DNA of 64,000 nt, taken from contig NZ_VFMY01000001.1 of the NCBI RefSeq assembly GCF_006715305.1, forward strand, positions 4,216,001 to 4,280,000, in the 5' to 3' direction. Under the pieces are notes generated by a model that was not told the origin of the DNA, ran no database searches, and was given only the letters and a program-made list of their open reading frames with translations. The DNA comes from Arthrobacter sp. SLBN-100 (GTDB taxonomy: Bacteria > Actinomycetota > Actinomycetes > Actinomycetales > Micrococcaceae). The translations under genes and the position numbers were made by a program. Positions 34,181-43,186 of the stretch are shown piece by piece. How positions within the stretch are numbered: position 1 is the first letter of the stretch; the number at the start of each line of letters is the position of its first letter.

Positions 34181-34216
34181 AACGATCGTTACGCTACAGC
34201 AGAACTACCGTTCTGC
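34181..34216. promoter_or_regulatory. Two candidate TetR operators
   Basis: AACGATCGTT (34181-34190) is a perfect palindrome; GCAGAAC-TACC-GTTCTGC (34199-34216) has 7-bp arms and a 4-bp spacer. Both carry the half-site GAAC/GTTC or AACG/CGTT and lie between the divergent MFS and TetR starts. Confidence 0.6.
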
Positions 34217-34228
34217 GATAGTGGCCGT

Positions 34229-34234
34229 TACAGT
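34229..34234 (+). promoter_or_regulatory. -10 box TACAGT, leaderless start of the TetR gene
   Basis: TACAGT is followed by 6 nt (GGTGTG) and ATG 34241. The palindromic operators end 12 nt upstream, overlapping the promoter, which fits autorepression. Confidence 0.55.
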
Positions 34235-34240
34235 GGTGTG

Positions 34241-34822
34241 ATGAGCACCGGCCAGCGCCTTCCCGCCCGCGCGCGGCTGCTTCAGGCAGCCGATCAAGCG
34301 CTGTTCGACCGTGGCATCCGCGCCACGCCTGTTGATGACCTGCTGCGCCAAGCGGATGTCTCCAACGCCACGTTGTACACGCATTTCGGCAGCAAAGACG
34401 CCCTGGTAGCAGAAGCCTTGAGAGTTCGGATGGCGGACTGGCAGGCAGTGTGGGACCAACACATTGTCGCGGCCGACAATGACATGGCGCGGCTGCTCTC
34501 GGTGTTCGACGCCCTTGCGGCCTACCGGCGCGACCAGAACCACCCCTCACGCTGGTGCGCCTTTCTGGCCGCCGCCACGGAGCTTCCCGCAGCAGCGGAC
34601 GAGATCAGCGACGTCCTGGCCGCGGATACCGCCCTGCTCGTCACCCGCCTCCTGCACTTCTCGCAGCCGATCGCCGGCCCGCACGCGCAAGACCTGGCCG
34701 ATGAGGTGCTCCTGGCCTACAGCGGAACCTTGGCCGGCTTCCTGCGCGGCTACCCCCACTCACCCATCGACGTCGGCCGCCGCCTAGCCCGCTCAGCGGC
34801 TGAAGCCCACAGCCGCAACTGA
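34241..34822 (+). CDS. TetR-family transcriptional regulator
   Basis: 193 residues. The N-terminal helix-turn-helix domain (about 5-55) reads ARARLLQAADQALFDRGIRATPVDDLLRQADVSN... with the recognition-helix end NATLYTHFGSKDALV. The C-terminal ligand domain contains a single Cys (RWCAFLAAATE). It most likely represses the divergent MFS gene and itself. I prefer ATG 34241 over GTG 34238 because the -10 box is 6 nt before the ATG. Confidence 0.87.
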   Translation: MSTGQRLPARARLLQAADQALFDRGIRATPVDDLLRQADVSNATLYTHFGSKDALVAEALRVRMADWQAVWDQHIVAADNDMARLLSVFDALAAYRRDQNHPSRWCAFLAAATELPAAADEISDVLAADTALLVTRLLHFSQPIAGPHAQDLADEVLLAYSGTLAGFLRGYPHSPIDVGRRLARSAAEAHSRN

Positions 34823-34976
34823 CTCCCCACCAGCAGCACGCACCCCAGGCAGGACAAACACAAGGCCCTGCCGGCTGGCGCGCTGTCTGCCGGTCTTCTT
34901 CTTTCTTTCTGCACCGTGCGCCAAATAGCGCTGTGAAGCCGCCATCCAACGCTGACAGTCACACCCTTAAACATGA

Positions 34977-35031
34977 AACTGCTCCCCGAAAGTCAGAACC
35001 GAATTTTCAGTCCAACTTGCGGGGAGCAGTT
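34977..35031. terminator. Long-arm inverted repeat between TetR and chvE-like genes
   Basis: AACTGCTCCCCG (34977-34988) and CGGGGAGCAGTT (35020-35031) are perfect 12-bp complements around a 31-nt loop. It lies between convergent genes and probably terminates both. Nothing else is seen in 34823-35065. Confidence 0.55.
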
Positions 35032-35065
35032 CAATGGGGGACCGGGTTTTTCCGGACCAGATTGC

Positions 35066-35095
35066 TTACTTGGTGATCAGCTACTTGGTGATCGG
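35066..35095. repeat. 15-bp duplication across the chvE-like stop codon
   Basis: TTACTTGGTGATCAG and CTACTTGGTGATCGG are adjacent 15-bp copies. On the minus strand they read ...ITK-stop, then LITK-stop again in the same frame: a tandem duplication that placed a second, unused gene end after the first. Confidence 0.75.
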
Positions 35096-36184
35096 GCCGA
35101 GTACCGGATCGTCCGTGTAAGCCGTCTTCACATTGGCGGCGGTGACGATGACCGGCTCCAGGAGGTATGCCGGCACGGTCTTCACCGAGTTGTTGTATGA
35201 CTTGTCGTCATTGATCTCAGGCGTCTTGCCGGCCTGAAGGTCCTTGACCATCACAATCGCGTGCTCAACCAGTTTCCGGGTGTCCTTGTTAATGGTGGAG
35301 TACTGCTCGCCGGCAAGGATGGACTTGACCGACTCCTCCTCGGAATCCTGGCCCGTGATGACAGGCAGGGGCTTGCCGGCCGCCTTGACCGACGTAATGA
35401 CAGCCCGGGCGAGGGTGTCGTTCGGTGAGAGGACGCCGTCCAGGGACTCAGTCCCATAGGACCCCGTCAGGAGCGTATCCATCCGGCGCTGGGCGTTCTC
35501 AGCCTTCCAGTCCTGGGTTACGGCCTTTTCGAAAGTCGTCTGTCCGGACAGCACCTTGAGTGTACCGTCCTCGATCTTCGGCTTCAGGACCTTCATTGCA
35601 CCGTCAAAGAAGACCTTCGCGTTGGCGTCGTCCGGGGAACCTGCCAGAAGTTCAATGTTGTACGGACCGGCGGGCTTTTTGGCCTTCATCCCGTCCAGCA
35701 GGGCCTGGCCCTGGAGCTCACCGACCTTGAAGTTGTCGTAGGCCACGTAGTAGTCCACGTTCTCGGTGTTCAGCAGCAGGCGGTCATAGGCAATGATGGT
35801 CGCGCCGGAGTCCTTGGCCTGCTGGAGCTGGGTACCCAGCTGCGAACCGTCCAGTGCGCCCACGATAACCACCTTGGCGCCCTTGGCGATCATGGCGCTG
35901 ATCTGGTTCTGCTGTTCGGCCACACCGTTGTTGGCGAACTGGACAGTGGGCTTGAAACCGGCGCTGGACAGGCCGTCATTGAACAGCTTTTCCGCCAGTA
36001 CCCAGTTCTCGCTGGTCTTCTTGGGAAGGGCTACGCCTATCGCGGAGTCCTGGGCGAAGCCTCCGGCTCCCTCGCTGGCGCCGCCGCCAGGGGTGCTTGG
36101 TTCGGAACGTCCGCAACCCGTCAACGCCAATGCTGCGATCGCAGCTACCGCTGCTGCCTTCCCTGCTTTGCCAAACATTCGCAT
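35081..36184 (-). CDS. chvE: Multiple-monosaccharide ABC transporter binding lipoprotein
   Basis: 367 residues. Lipoprotein signal (lipobox LTGC, Cys about 24) and a type I periplasmic-binding fold with the ChvE/xylose-binding landmarks: IGVALPKKTSENW, NNGVAEQQNQISAMIAKGAKVVIVGALDGS, IIAYDRLLLNTENVDYYVAYDN, GSPDDANAKVFFDGAM, SPNDTLARAVI, ITGQDSEEESVKSI. It delivers aldoses to MmsB/MmsA. Start at ATG 36184 (MRMFGKAGK); ATG 36178 is an alternative. It is the last gene of the operon, whereas in many relatives it is first. Confidence 0.9.
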   Translation of the reverse strand: MRMFGKAGKAAAVAAIAALALTGCGRSEPSTPGGGASEGAGGFAQDSAIGVALPKKTSENWVLAEKLFNDGLSSAGFKPTVQFANNGVAEQQNQISAMIAKGAKVVIVGALDGSQLGTQLQQAKDSGATIIAYDRLLLNTENVDYYVAYDNFKVGELQGQALLDGMKAKKPAGPYNIELLAGSPDDANAKVFFDGAMKVLKPKIEDGTLKVLSGQTTFEKAVTQDWKAENAQRRMDTLLTGSYGTESLDGVLSPNDTLARAVITSVKAAGKPLPVITGQDSEEESVKSILAGEQYSTINKDTRKLVEHAIVMVKDLQAGKTPEINDDKSYNNSVKTVPAYLLEPVIVTAANVKTAYTDDPVLGPITK

Positions 36185-36230
36185 TTCTTAGTCCACTTTC
36201 TTTTTGGGGTGTTGGGTCAGGAAGCCGTGC

Positions 36231-37514
36231 TCAGGCTTCCCTGGAAATGGTTTCCCGGGTAGAGGTGACTTCATCCGGCTGCAGAGGTGTGCCGGGTCCG
36301 CCGGACGGGCGGCTGAAGTTCTTCATCATCAGCCCGATGATCGAGGCCCGTCCTTGTGACTTGTTGTAGACGTCGATGGCCACGGCCACCAGCAGCACCA
36401 GGCCCTTGATCATGGACTGCCAGTCAGCGCCGACGCTAAGGAGTTGCAGACCGTTGTTCAGGACAGCCATGACCAGGCCACCGACGATGGATCCGATCAC
36501 CGTACCCACGCCGCCGGTCACTGCAGCACCGCCGATGAACACAGCCGCGATGGCGTCCAGTTCCCAGCCCGTGCCGTCAGAAGGTCCCGCTGATGTGGAA
36601 CGGGCCACAAAGATCATTCCAGCCAGTCCGGCGATGATGGACATGTTCATCATGACCAGGAAGTTGATCTTCTTCGACTTCACACCGGAGAGTTCTGCGG
36701 CGTGGCGGTTTCCACCGACCGCGTAAACGTGGCGGCCCACCACGGTCTTCGAGGAAATGAAGCCGTAGATCAAAACCAGGACGGCGAGGATGAGGCCGGG
36801 GATGGGGAAGGACGTGCCGGGCCGGCCGGTGGCGAACAGGTAGGTCGCATAAAGGATGGCGCCGCAAATCAGGACGAGCCTGAGGACGCTGACCCAGGTT
36901 TCCGAAACCTCTGCCCCGAGCGCTTTGGCCATACGCCGGCGCCGGACTTCACTGAAGATTACGAACGCGACCGCCGCAAGCCCAAGGAGGAGGGTCAGGT
37001 TGTTGAACCCGGTGTCGGGCCCGACTTCGGGGAGGTAGCCGGCGCCGATGTACTGGAACCCCCTGGGGACTGGAATGGAGTTGGACTGGCCAACAAACTG
37101 CTGCGCCCCGCGGAAGATCAGCATGCCCGCCAGGGTGACGATGAAGGCCGGGATGCCGACGTAGGCTGTCCACCAGCCATGCCAGGCCCCGATGGCGGCA
37201 CCCAGGCCGAGGCCGAGGAGGATGGCCAGGTACCAAGGGATATTCCAGTCCCTCATGGCGATGGCCACTACCATCCCGACGAACGCCGCCACCGAGCCCA
37301 CCGACAAATCGATGTGGCCGGCGATGATCACCAAAACCATGCCAATGGCGAGGATCAGGATGTAGGAGTTGCCATTAAAGAGGTTGATGACGTTGCCCGG
37401 GGTGAGCGTGATGCCGCCTGTGAGCCACTGGAAGAGAACTATCAGAGCCACCAGGGCAAAGATCATCCCGAACTGGCGGGTGTCGCCACCGAAGAGTTTC
37501 TTGAGCGCGTTCAT
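36231..37514 (-). CDS. mmsB: Multiple-monosaccharide ABC transporter permease
   Basis: 427 residues with about 11-12 hydrophobic helices. Landmarks of the GguB/XylH-type CUT2 permease are GHIDLSVGSVAAFVG, GAWHGWWTAYVGIPAFIVTLAG, RGAQQFVGQSNSIPVPRGF (longer external loop than ribose permeases) and YAVGGNRHAAELSGVKSKKI. It probably works as a homodimer with the double ATPase MmsA. It lies between mmsA (48-bp gap) and the binding-protein gene (46-bp gap). Confidence 0.9.
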   Translation of the reverse strand: MNALKKLFGGDTRQFGMIFALVALIVLFQWLTGGITLTPGNVINLFNGNSYILILAIGMVLVIIAGHIDLSVGSVAAFVGMVVAIAMRDWNIPWYLAILLGLGLGAAIGAWHGWWTAYVGIPAFIVTLAGMLIFRGAQQFVGQSNSIPVPRGFQYIGAGYLPEVGPDTGFNNLTLLLGLAAVAFVIFSEVRRRRMAKALGAEVSETWVSVLRLVLICGAILYATYLFATGRPGTSFPIPGLILAVLVLIYGFISSKTVVGRHVYAVGGNRHAAELSGVKSKKINFLVMMNMSIIAGLAGMIFVARSTSAGPSDGTGWELDAIAAVFIGGAAVTGGVGTVIGSIVGGLVMAVLNNGLQLLSVGADWQSMIKGLVLLVAVAIDVYNKSQGRASIIGLMMKNFSRPSGGPGTPLQPDEVTSTRETISREA

Positions 37515-37561
37515 TTGTTTTCGGTCCTCGTATCTGGAAGGTTCTGGAAAGCTCCAGAGGA

Positions 37562-39121
37562 TTAAGCAGCTTTTCGAGCGGAGGAGGTCATGAGCTTCAT
37601 CAGGCTTTCCTGGCTCGCTTCCTCTTTGTTGAGCACGCCCGTGATGGCGCCCTCGAAGATGGTGTAGATGCGGTCCGAGAGCCCGAGAAGTTCAGGCAGT
37701 TCAGAGGAAATCACAATTACGCCCTTGCCCTGGTTGGCGAGCTGCTGGATGATCCCGTAAATCTCGTACTTGGCTCCGACGTCGATGCCGCGGGTAGGTT
37801 CGTCCAGGATCAGCAGTTCCGGGTCCGTAAACATCCACTTGGCCAGCACCACCTTCTGCTGGTTCCCGCCGGACAGCTTGGCAACGCCTTCCTGCACCGT
37901 AGGGGCCTTGGTGCGCAGCGACTTGCGGTACTGCTCCGCGACAGCGAACTCCTGGTTGGTGTCCACCACACTGCGTTTGCTGATCTTCTCGAGGTTGGCT
38001 GAAACCGTAGTGGTCTTGATGTCATCGAGCAGGTTCAGTCCGAGGGATTTCCGGTCTTCGGTGACGTAGCCGAGGCCGGCGTCGATAGCCTGGTGGACGC
38101 TCTTGAGGGCGACTTCCTTGCCATGCATATAGATCTGGCCGGAGACGAAATGACCGTAGGACCGGCCAAAGACGGAACGGGCCAGTTCGGTGCGGCCGGC
38201 GCCCATCAGCCCGGCGAAGCCGACGATCTCTCCGCGCCGGACAAAAAAGCTGGAGTTCTTGCAGACCAGCCGGTCCTGTATCTGCGGGTGTGCGACGGTC
38301 CAGTTCTTGACCTCGAAGAACACCTCGCCAATCTTCGGGGTGTGGTCCGGGAACCGGGATTCCAGCGTACGGCCCACCATGCCCTTGATGATCCGGTCTT
38401 CGTCCACACCGTCGGCCTTGACGTCCAGGGTCTCAATGGACTTGCCGTCACGGATGATGGTGATGGAGTCGGCGATCTGCTCGATCTCGTTGAGCTTGTG
38501 CGAAATGATGATGCAGGTAATGCCCTTGGCTTTCAGGCCGAGCATCAGGTCCAGCAGGTGCTGGGAATCGGATTCGTTCAGGGCGGCCGTCGGTTCGTCC
38601 AGGATAAGGATCTTCACGGACTTGTTCAGGGCCTTGGCGATTTCCACCAGCTGCTGCTTGCCGACGCCGATTTCCTTGATAGGCGTGTCCGGGTCGTCAC
38701 GCAGGCCCACTCGGGCCAGCAGGTCCAGGGAACGCAGCCGGGCCTCAGCCCAATCAATGACGCCGCGCTTGGTGGGCTCGTTGCCCAGGAAGATGTTCTC
38801 CGTGATGGAGAGCTCCGGGATCAGCGCCAGTTCCTGGTGGATGATCACAATGCCGGCGTGTTCGCTGGCCCGGATATCCCTGAACTGCTGGACCTGGCCC
38901 TGGTAGACGATGTCCCCGTCGTAGCTTCCGTACGGGTAAACGCCCGAGAGGACCTTCATCAGGGTGGACTTGCCGGCGCCGTTCTCGCCGCAGATGGCGT
39001 GGATCTCACCGGCCTTGACCCGCAGGCTTACCTTATCCAACGCTTTAACGCCGGGGAATTCCTTGGTGATGGACCGCATCTCGAGAATGATCGGGTCGGT
39101 CTGACTGGTCTGGGACGTCAT
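37562..39121 (-). CDS. mmsA: Multiple-monosaccharide ABC transporter ATP-binding protein
   Basis: 519 residues, two nucleotide-binding domains as in GguA/XylG. Domain 1 has Walker [37 protein letters not shown] and [13 protein letters not shown]. Domain 2 has [17 protein letters not shown] (degenerate P-loop), [23 protein letters not shown] and [12 protein letters not shown]. First gene of the mmsA-mmsB-chvE operon. Upstream, 39216-39232 holds a putative ROK operator, matching one before the adjacent ROK gene. Confidence 0.92.
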   Translation of the reverse strand: MTSQTSQTDPIILEMRSITKEFPGVKALDKVSLRVKAGEIHAICGENGAGKSTLMKVLSGVYPYGSYDGDIVYQGQVQQFRDIRASEHAGIVIIHQELALIPELSITENIFLGNEPTKRGVIDWAEARLRSLDLLARVGLRDDPDTPIKEIGVGKQQLVEIAKALNKSVKILILDEPTAALNESDSQHLLDLMLGLKAKGITCIIISHKLNEIEQIADSITIIRDGKSIETLDVKADGVDEDRIIKGMVGRTLESRFPDHTPKIGEVFFEVKNWTVAHPQIQDRLVCKNSSFFVRRGEIVGFAGLMGAGRTELARSVFGRSYGHFVSGQIYMHGKEVALKSVHQAIDAGLGYVTEDRKSLGLNLLDDIKTTTVSANLEKISKRSVVDTNQEFAVAEQYRKSLRTKAPTVQEGVAKLSGGNQQKVVLAKWMFTDPELLILDEPTRGIDVGAKYEIYGIIQQLANQGKGVIVISSELPELLGLSDRIYTIFEGAITGVLNKEEASQESLMKLMTSSARKAA

Positions 39122-39215
39122 ATTGCCCTAACCCTCCAATGCAATGACTTCTTTGTCCGGCCGGCAAAGCGCAGGGCCGTCTGATGAAAAAGTAAACTGG
39201 ATCACTCCCGTTGTC

Positions 39216-39232
39216 GTCAAGTCTTTAACGCA
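39216..39232. promoter_or_regulatory. ROK operator upstream of mmsA
   Basis: GTCAAGTCTTTAACGCA contains the inverted repeat GTCAA-N4-TTAAC. The same 17-bp pattern (GTCAAGnnnTTAACGCA) occurs at 40477-40493, upstream of the ROK gene. Confidence 0.65.
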
Positions 39233-39253
39233 TATCGGGGGTAACGAAACGGT

Positions 39254-40444
39254 CTAGGTTTTGCGGATACCGGCGTGCTGGAACACCAGGGCGGCTGCTC
39301 CCAACGCCTCGGCGCGGTCGCCCAGCGAGGACATCGTGATGGTGGTGGTCTCCCCAATGACGGGAACGGCATGCCGCACCAGTCCCCTCTTGATGGGCTC
39401 CAGGAGGAGGTCGCCGAGGCCGGCCAGCGGCCCGCCGACCACGATGACTTCGGGGTTGATCAGGTTGGCGACGTTGCCCAGCGCGCGGCCCACAGCGAGC
39501 CCCGCATCATCGAGCACCCGGAGGGTGGCCGAGTCGCGGGCCAGGGCCTTCCGGACGATGTCTGCAGGGGTGAGTGGCCGGTCTTCGCCGCGGCTTAGCA
39601 GCTCGATCATTGTTGTGGTGGAAGCGATCGTTTCAAGGCAGCCGCGGTTTCCGCAGCGGCACACCAGCCCTTGTTCGTGGATGGTGGCATGACCGATCTC
39701 ACCAGTGATCCCCACGTTGCCGTAATAGGGTGCGCCGTTGAGGATGAGGCCTGCTCCGATGCCGGAGCCGATCTTGAGGAACATCAAGTTGCTGACGCCG
39801 GTGTGCTGGCCCCAGGTCACCTCTGACCAGGCCCCAAGATTCGCGTCGTTGTCAATGAACGCGGGAATTTTGAGCCGTTCCTCCAGGTGCTGGAGGATGT
39901 TGATACCTACCCATTCAGGCAGGATTGCCCCTTGGGCAACGGTGCCTGTACGGCGGTCGATGGGGCCGGGAATTCCGACGCCGGCACCCACCACTGCTGT
40001 GCGGGCGATGCCACTTTCGCGCAGGAGTTTCTCGAGCAGGACCACTGCGGCCTGGATGCCTTCCTCGGCCTGGTGTCCGAGGGGCAGGGCAACTGATTCC
40101 TCCGCGATGACGTGGTAGCTGAGCGAGGCCAGGACCACTCGGAGATGCCTGCGGCCGAAGTCGATTCCAACGGCCACGGCCCCGTTGCTGTTGAGCCTGA
40201 CATTCAGTGCCCGCCGGCCCGAACTCGTGATGGGCTCGGCGGACGCCAAGCCTGAATCGAGCATAATTTTGACGATGTTCGAAACGGTTGCAGTGGACAG
40301 CCCGGTCTGCCGGGCCAGTTCCGCCTGCGTGGAAGGGCCCACCATCAGCGACTCGATGATGCGTTGCTGGTTCAGTTGCCGTAGGGCCGACTGGGAGCCG
40401 GGATTTTTGGGCTTGCTCCTCGTTGAGCGCGAAGTTGCGGGCAT
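39254..40444 (-). CDS. ROK-family transcriptional repressor
   Basis: 396 residues. N-terminal winged helix-turn-helix (about 18-75: LRQLNQQRIIESLMVGPSTQAELARQTGLSTATVSNIV), then a sugar-kinase-like ROK domain with GIDFGRRHLRVV, GVGIPGPID, DNDANLGAWSE and the zinc motif CRCGNRGCLE. It senses a sugar and most likely represses the mmsA operon just downstream and its own promoter. ATG 40444 has no strong ribosome binding site. It is transcribed in the same direction as mmsA with a 132-bp gap holding the operator. Confidence 0.88.
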   Translation of the reverse strand: MPATSRSTRSKPKNPGSQSALRQLNQQRIIESLMVGPSTQAELARQTGLSTATVSNIVKIMLDSGLASAEPITSSGRRALNVRLNSNGAVAVGIDFGRRHLRVVLASLSYHVIAEESVALPLGHQAEEGIQAAVVLLEKLLRESGIARTAVVGAGVGIPGPIDRRTGTVAQGAILPEWVGINILQHLEERLKIPAFIDNDANLGAWSEVTWGQHTGVSNLMFLKIGSGIGAGLILNGAPYYGNVGITGEIGHATIHEQGLVCRCGNRGCLETIASTTTMIELLSRGEDRPLTPADIVRKALARDSATLRVLDDAGLAVGRALGNVANLINPEVIVVGGPLAGLGDLLLEPIKRGLVRHAVPVIGETTTITMSSLGDRAEALGAAALVFQHAGIRKT

Positions 40445-40476
40445 GCTTAGAAGATTGCCCCATCCGCACTCTTGTA

Positions 40477-40493
40477 GTCAAGAAGTTAACGCA
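40477..40493. promoter_or_regulatory. ROK operator upstream of the ROK gene
   Basis: GTCAAGAAGTTAACGCA with inverted repeat GTCAA-N4-TTAAC, 33 bp before the ROK start codon; implies autoregulation. See the matching site at 39216. Confidence 0.65.
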
Positions 40494-40640
40494 ATGAAGT
40501 TCAGTGGCAACAAGGAATAGAACAGGATGATCTGCCCCTTGGAGGGGACGAAGCGGTGCAAATGGGCCTCGGGGACCGCCGGTCCTGGTGGTTAGTCTGA
40601 AGTCAGGCCTTCCTCATGTTGGCCGCTTCGACGATGAAAG

Positions 40641-41444
40641 GTGGCCCCGGTGTTGCTGGCACTCCTGCAGGCAAACGCTGTTGTGATGGATGCGGCTGCC
40701 AACTGTGCTGCCATCGATGCAGCCGCAGAGGCGGCTGCCGCAGCCGGGGCGGCAGTCCTGCTGACACCGGAGCTCTTCCCCGCTGGCTACGCCCCCCGCC
40801 GCGTCCGTGCGGAACTGGACCCCGCTGGCCTGCCGGCGCTTCACGCGAAGCTCGCCGGCATCGCCCGCCGCCACCGCATTGGCCTGGTGTACAGCCTTCC
40901 CCGGGTCACCCCGCAGGGGGAGTGGCATATCAGTGCCACCCTTCTTGATGCCGAGGGGACCAGCCTGCTCACCTATGACAAGGTGCACCTCTTCGGGGCC
41001 GATGAACGGGCCGCCTTCAGCCCCGCCGCCCAGCCTCCCGCCGTCGTAAATTTCAAAGGGGTCCCCACTTCGATGGTGATCTGCTACGACGTCGAATTCC
41101 CTGAGGCGGTCCGTGCCGCTGCCGTGGCCGGTGCCGAACTGCTCCTGGTTCCCACCGCGCTGGGACACGGGTTCGATGACGTTCCTCAGGTGTTGCTGCG
41201 GGCGCGGGCACTGGAAAGCCAGGTCACGATTGCCTACGCCAACCACTCCGGCGTTGAAGAGGGATGCCGGTTCCTTGGCGGCAGCGTTATCGCGGGGCCG
41301 GATGGCAAACTGCTGGCGGCAGCCGGGGAAGAACCTCAGCTTCTCTACGCCGAGGTGGACGAAGGGTCTGCTGCCCGGGCCCGCGAGGAAGTGCCCTACC
41401 TCGCCGAACGGCGTCCGGAGATCTACCGTTCCTGGAACTCCTGA
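40641..41444 (+). CDS. DavA-like nitrilase-superfamily amidase
   Basis: 267 residues. Carbon-nitrogen hydrolase with the full catalytic triad: Glu44 in TPELFPAGY, Lys114 in TYDKVHLFG and Cys148 in ICYDVEFPE. Length and motifs resemble Pseudomonas DavA (5-aminovaleramidase), including KxHLFG, the ARALESQ helix and a GxSxIxGPDG block. Start is GTG 40641 (GTG GCC CCG) after AAAGG; the upstream context is weak. It is separated from a DavB-like monooxygenase by a convergent regulator and a permease. I infer it hydrolyses the amide that enzyme produces. Other omega-amidase or carbamoyl substrates remain possible. Confidence 0.78.
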   Translation: MAPVLLALLQANAVVMDAAANCAAIDAAAEAAAAAGAAVLLTPELFPAGYAPRRVRAELDPAGLPALHAKLAGIARRHRIGLVYSLPRVTPQGEWHISATLLDAEGTSLLTYDKVHLFGADERAAFSPAAQPPAVVNFKGVPTSMVICYDVEFPEAVRAAAVAGAELLLVPTALGHGFDDVPQVLLRARALESQVTIAYANHSGVEEGCRFLGGSVIAGPDGKLLAAAGEEPQLLYAEVDEGSAARAREEVPYLAERRPEIYRSWNS

Positions 41445-43078
41445 GCGTCCCCGGGCAGCAGAACCTCTTCGTACTGCAGCGCAATCCACAACTCGGCACG
41501 GGACTGGGCCTGGCCAAGGTCCATATCCAGCAATTCAGCGATGGCGTTGATCTGGCGGCGGACGCTGTTCCGGTGCATGCCAAGCTCCTTCGCCGTGGCG
41601 TCCCAGCTTCCGTTGGCGGCCAGCCAGGACTGGAGAACCCGGAGCTGTCCGTCGCGGCGTTCGGGCTCCAGCTCAAGGACCGGCGCCAGGAGCCTGGCTG
41701 CCAGCATGGTGCCGGCTTCCCTGCCGAGCAGGCCGGTGACCGACCACGTCACCTCCTCGACGCGTGCGCTTTTGCCGGTGGCAATCACCCGGGGCCGCAG
41801 CGACGAGGCGCGGCGGTAGGCCCCCGGCAGGCCTGGGAGTTCTGCCGGCTCACCCACCACAAGGCGCCACCCCAGCTGTTCCACCTCGGCCACCAGCTGG
41901 TCGTCCACCTTCAGCCGTGTCACGGCCGCGAAGCCGTAATCGGTCAGTTCCACCATCTTGCTGTCGAACAGCCGCCGCCATTGCAGCAGTTCCCGGACCG
42001 GCCCGTCTGCGGCAGCCGGGGCAGCCGCTGCCCGCATCCCCTGCACCACGCGGACCTGGCCGGAACGGGTTCCCGCGACGCTTTGGGCCAGCAGATCCTT
42101 CAGCCCGTTCAGCTGCCGGCTGTTGCCCCCTGCCAGTGTTTCGGGGTGGAGCAACAGGGCGGTGGCGAGCTGGCTCGGGGCAAGGGAGCCGCTGGTGCGT
42201 TGGCGGACCAGCAGCTCCAGGAGTCCCACGACGGAAGACACCACATTGTTCTGGGCCGGGGTCAGTGGCTTGTCCGCGCCAAGCACCAGGCTGCCCAGGG
42301 TTGCGTCCTTGTTGCTCCTTAGGGGGTGGCCGAACACCAGCGCCGAGCCGGGAGCATCGAACGTTTCGGTTTCCACCCGGGGTCCGCTGCCGCTAAGGAG
42401 TTTCTTCAGGAGGGGCTGAAGTTGGGCGGGTTCGACGGCGGCACCCGCCCGGGCGCGCACGCGCCCGTCCGTGCCGAAAAGGACCGCCCACACCGGCACG
42501 CGCTGTGCCAGTGCCGCCAGGAGTTCATGCTCCGGCCGGGCCGAAAGGACGGCGCTCATCAGGTGGCGGTTGGTCTCGGCGAGTTGCCGGAAGACCTGCG
42601 CATTTCCTGACTCCAGCAGTTTGGAGAACTCCAGTCCCAACGCGGCAAAGGGCACACTGGCCGGCACCTGCACCAAGGTAAGTCCCTGCTGCCGGCAGGC
42701 TGCCAGCACGTGCTCCGGCACGGCGTCGTAATACGGCTGCAGGCCGAAGCCCAGCGCGGCCACTCCTGCGTCCACGAGCCGGCGGACGTACTCCTCAGCC
42801 CGTGAGGCAGCGCCTCTGATGGACCTGCCTCCATTGCCACCGCCGTTCCCATCCCCGCCACGGAACGGCAGGCCCGCCGTGAGGACAAACTCGCCGTCGA
42901 GCAGGTAGGGGGTGGGGTCCTCCAACTCGCTGGGTTCCACCCAGCGCAGGGGCACATGGCGGTTGCCGGCGTCGTGGACCACTGCCACCGCTGCCGGCAG
43001 CGCTTCGAGGAACTGTCCCAGCGTGACGGCGTCAAACTGATCCGTCCTGCCGTCTCCGGCTGGTGCATTACGTCTCAT
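41423..43078 (-). CDS. PucR-family transcriptional regulator
   Basis: 551 residues. An N-terminal PucR domain (about 15-150: LEALPAAVAVVHDAGNRHVPLRWVEPSELEDPTPYLLDGEFVLTAG), a central GGDEF-like or linker region, and a C-terminal CdaR/PucR helix-turn-helix at about 490-550 (LQSWLAANGSWDATAKELGMHRNSVRRQINAI). The last 22 bp overlap the convergent amidase gene. It is divergent from the APC permease (108-bp gap), so probably the substrate-responsive activator of the amino acid catabolic genes. A -10-like TATAGT lies 8 nt before ATG 43078. Confidence 0.85.
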   Translation of the reverse strand: MRRNAPAGDGRTDQFDAVTLGQFLEALPAAVAVVHDAGNRHVPLRWVEPSELEDPTPYLLDGEFVLTAGLPFRGGDGNGGGNGGRSIRGAASRAEEYVRRLVDAGVAALGFGLQPYYDAVPEHVLAACRQQGLTLVQVPASVPFAALGLEFSKLLESGNAQVFRQLAETNRHLMSAVLSARPEHELLAALAQRVPVWAVLFGTDGRVRARAGAAVEPAQLQPLLKKLLSGSGPRVETETFDAPGSALVFGHPLRSNKDATLGSLVLGADKPLTPAQNNVVSSVVGLLELLVRQRTSGSLAPSQLATALLLHPETLAGGNSRQLNGLKDLLAQSVAGTRSGQVRVVQGMRAAAAPAAADGPVRELLQWRRLFDSKMVELTDYGFAAVTRLKVDDQLVAEVEQLGWRLVVGEPAELPGLPGAYRRASSLRPRVIATGKSARVEEVTWSVTGLLGREAGTMLAARLLAPVLELEPERRDGQLRVLQSWLAANGSWDATAKELGMHRNSVRRQINAIAELLDMDLGQAQSRAELWIALQYEEVLLPGDAQEFQER

Positions 43079-43186
43079 GGATGATCACTATAGGTCACTT
43101 TGCACTGCTTGAGATGCGGCTCACAGCCCTACTGTGAATGAGGGGAAACCAGTTCAAGCAGCCAACAAAAAGAACGGACGTCAACG

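Noticed and set aside
34977..35031. Insertion-sequence terminal inverted repeats
   Set aside because: Only 31 nt separate the arms and no transposase is near; a terminator explains it.
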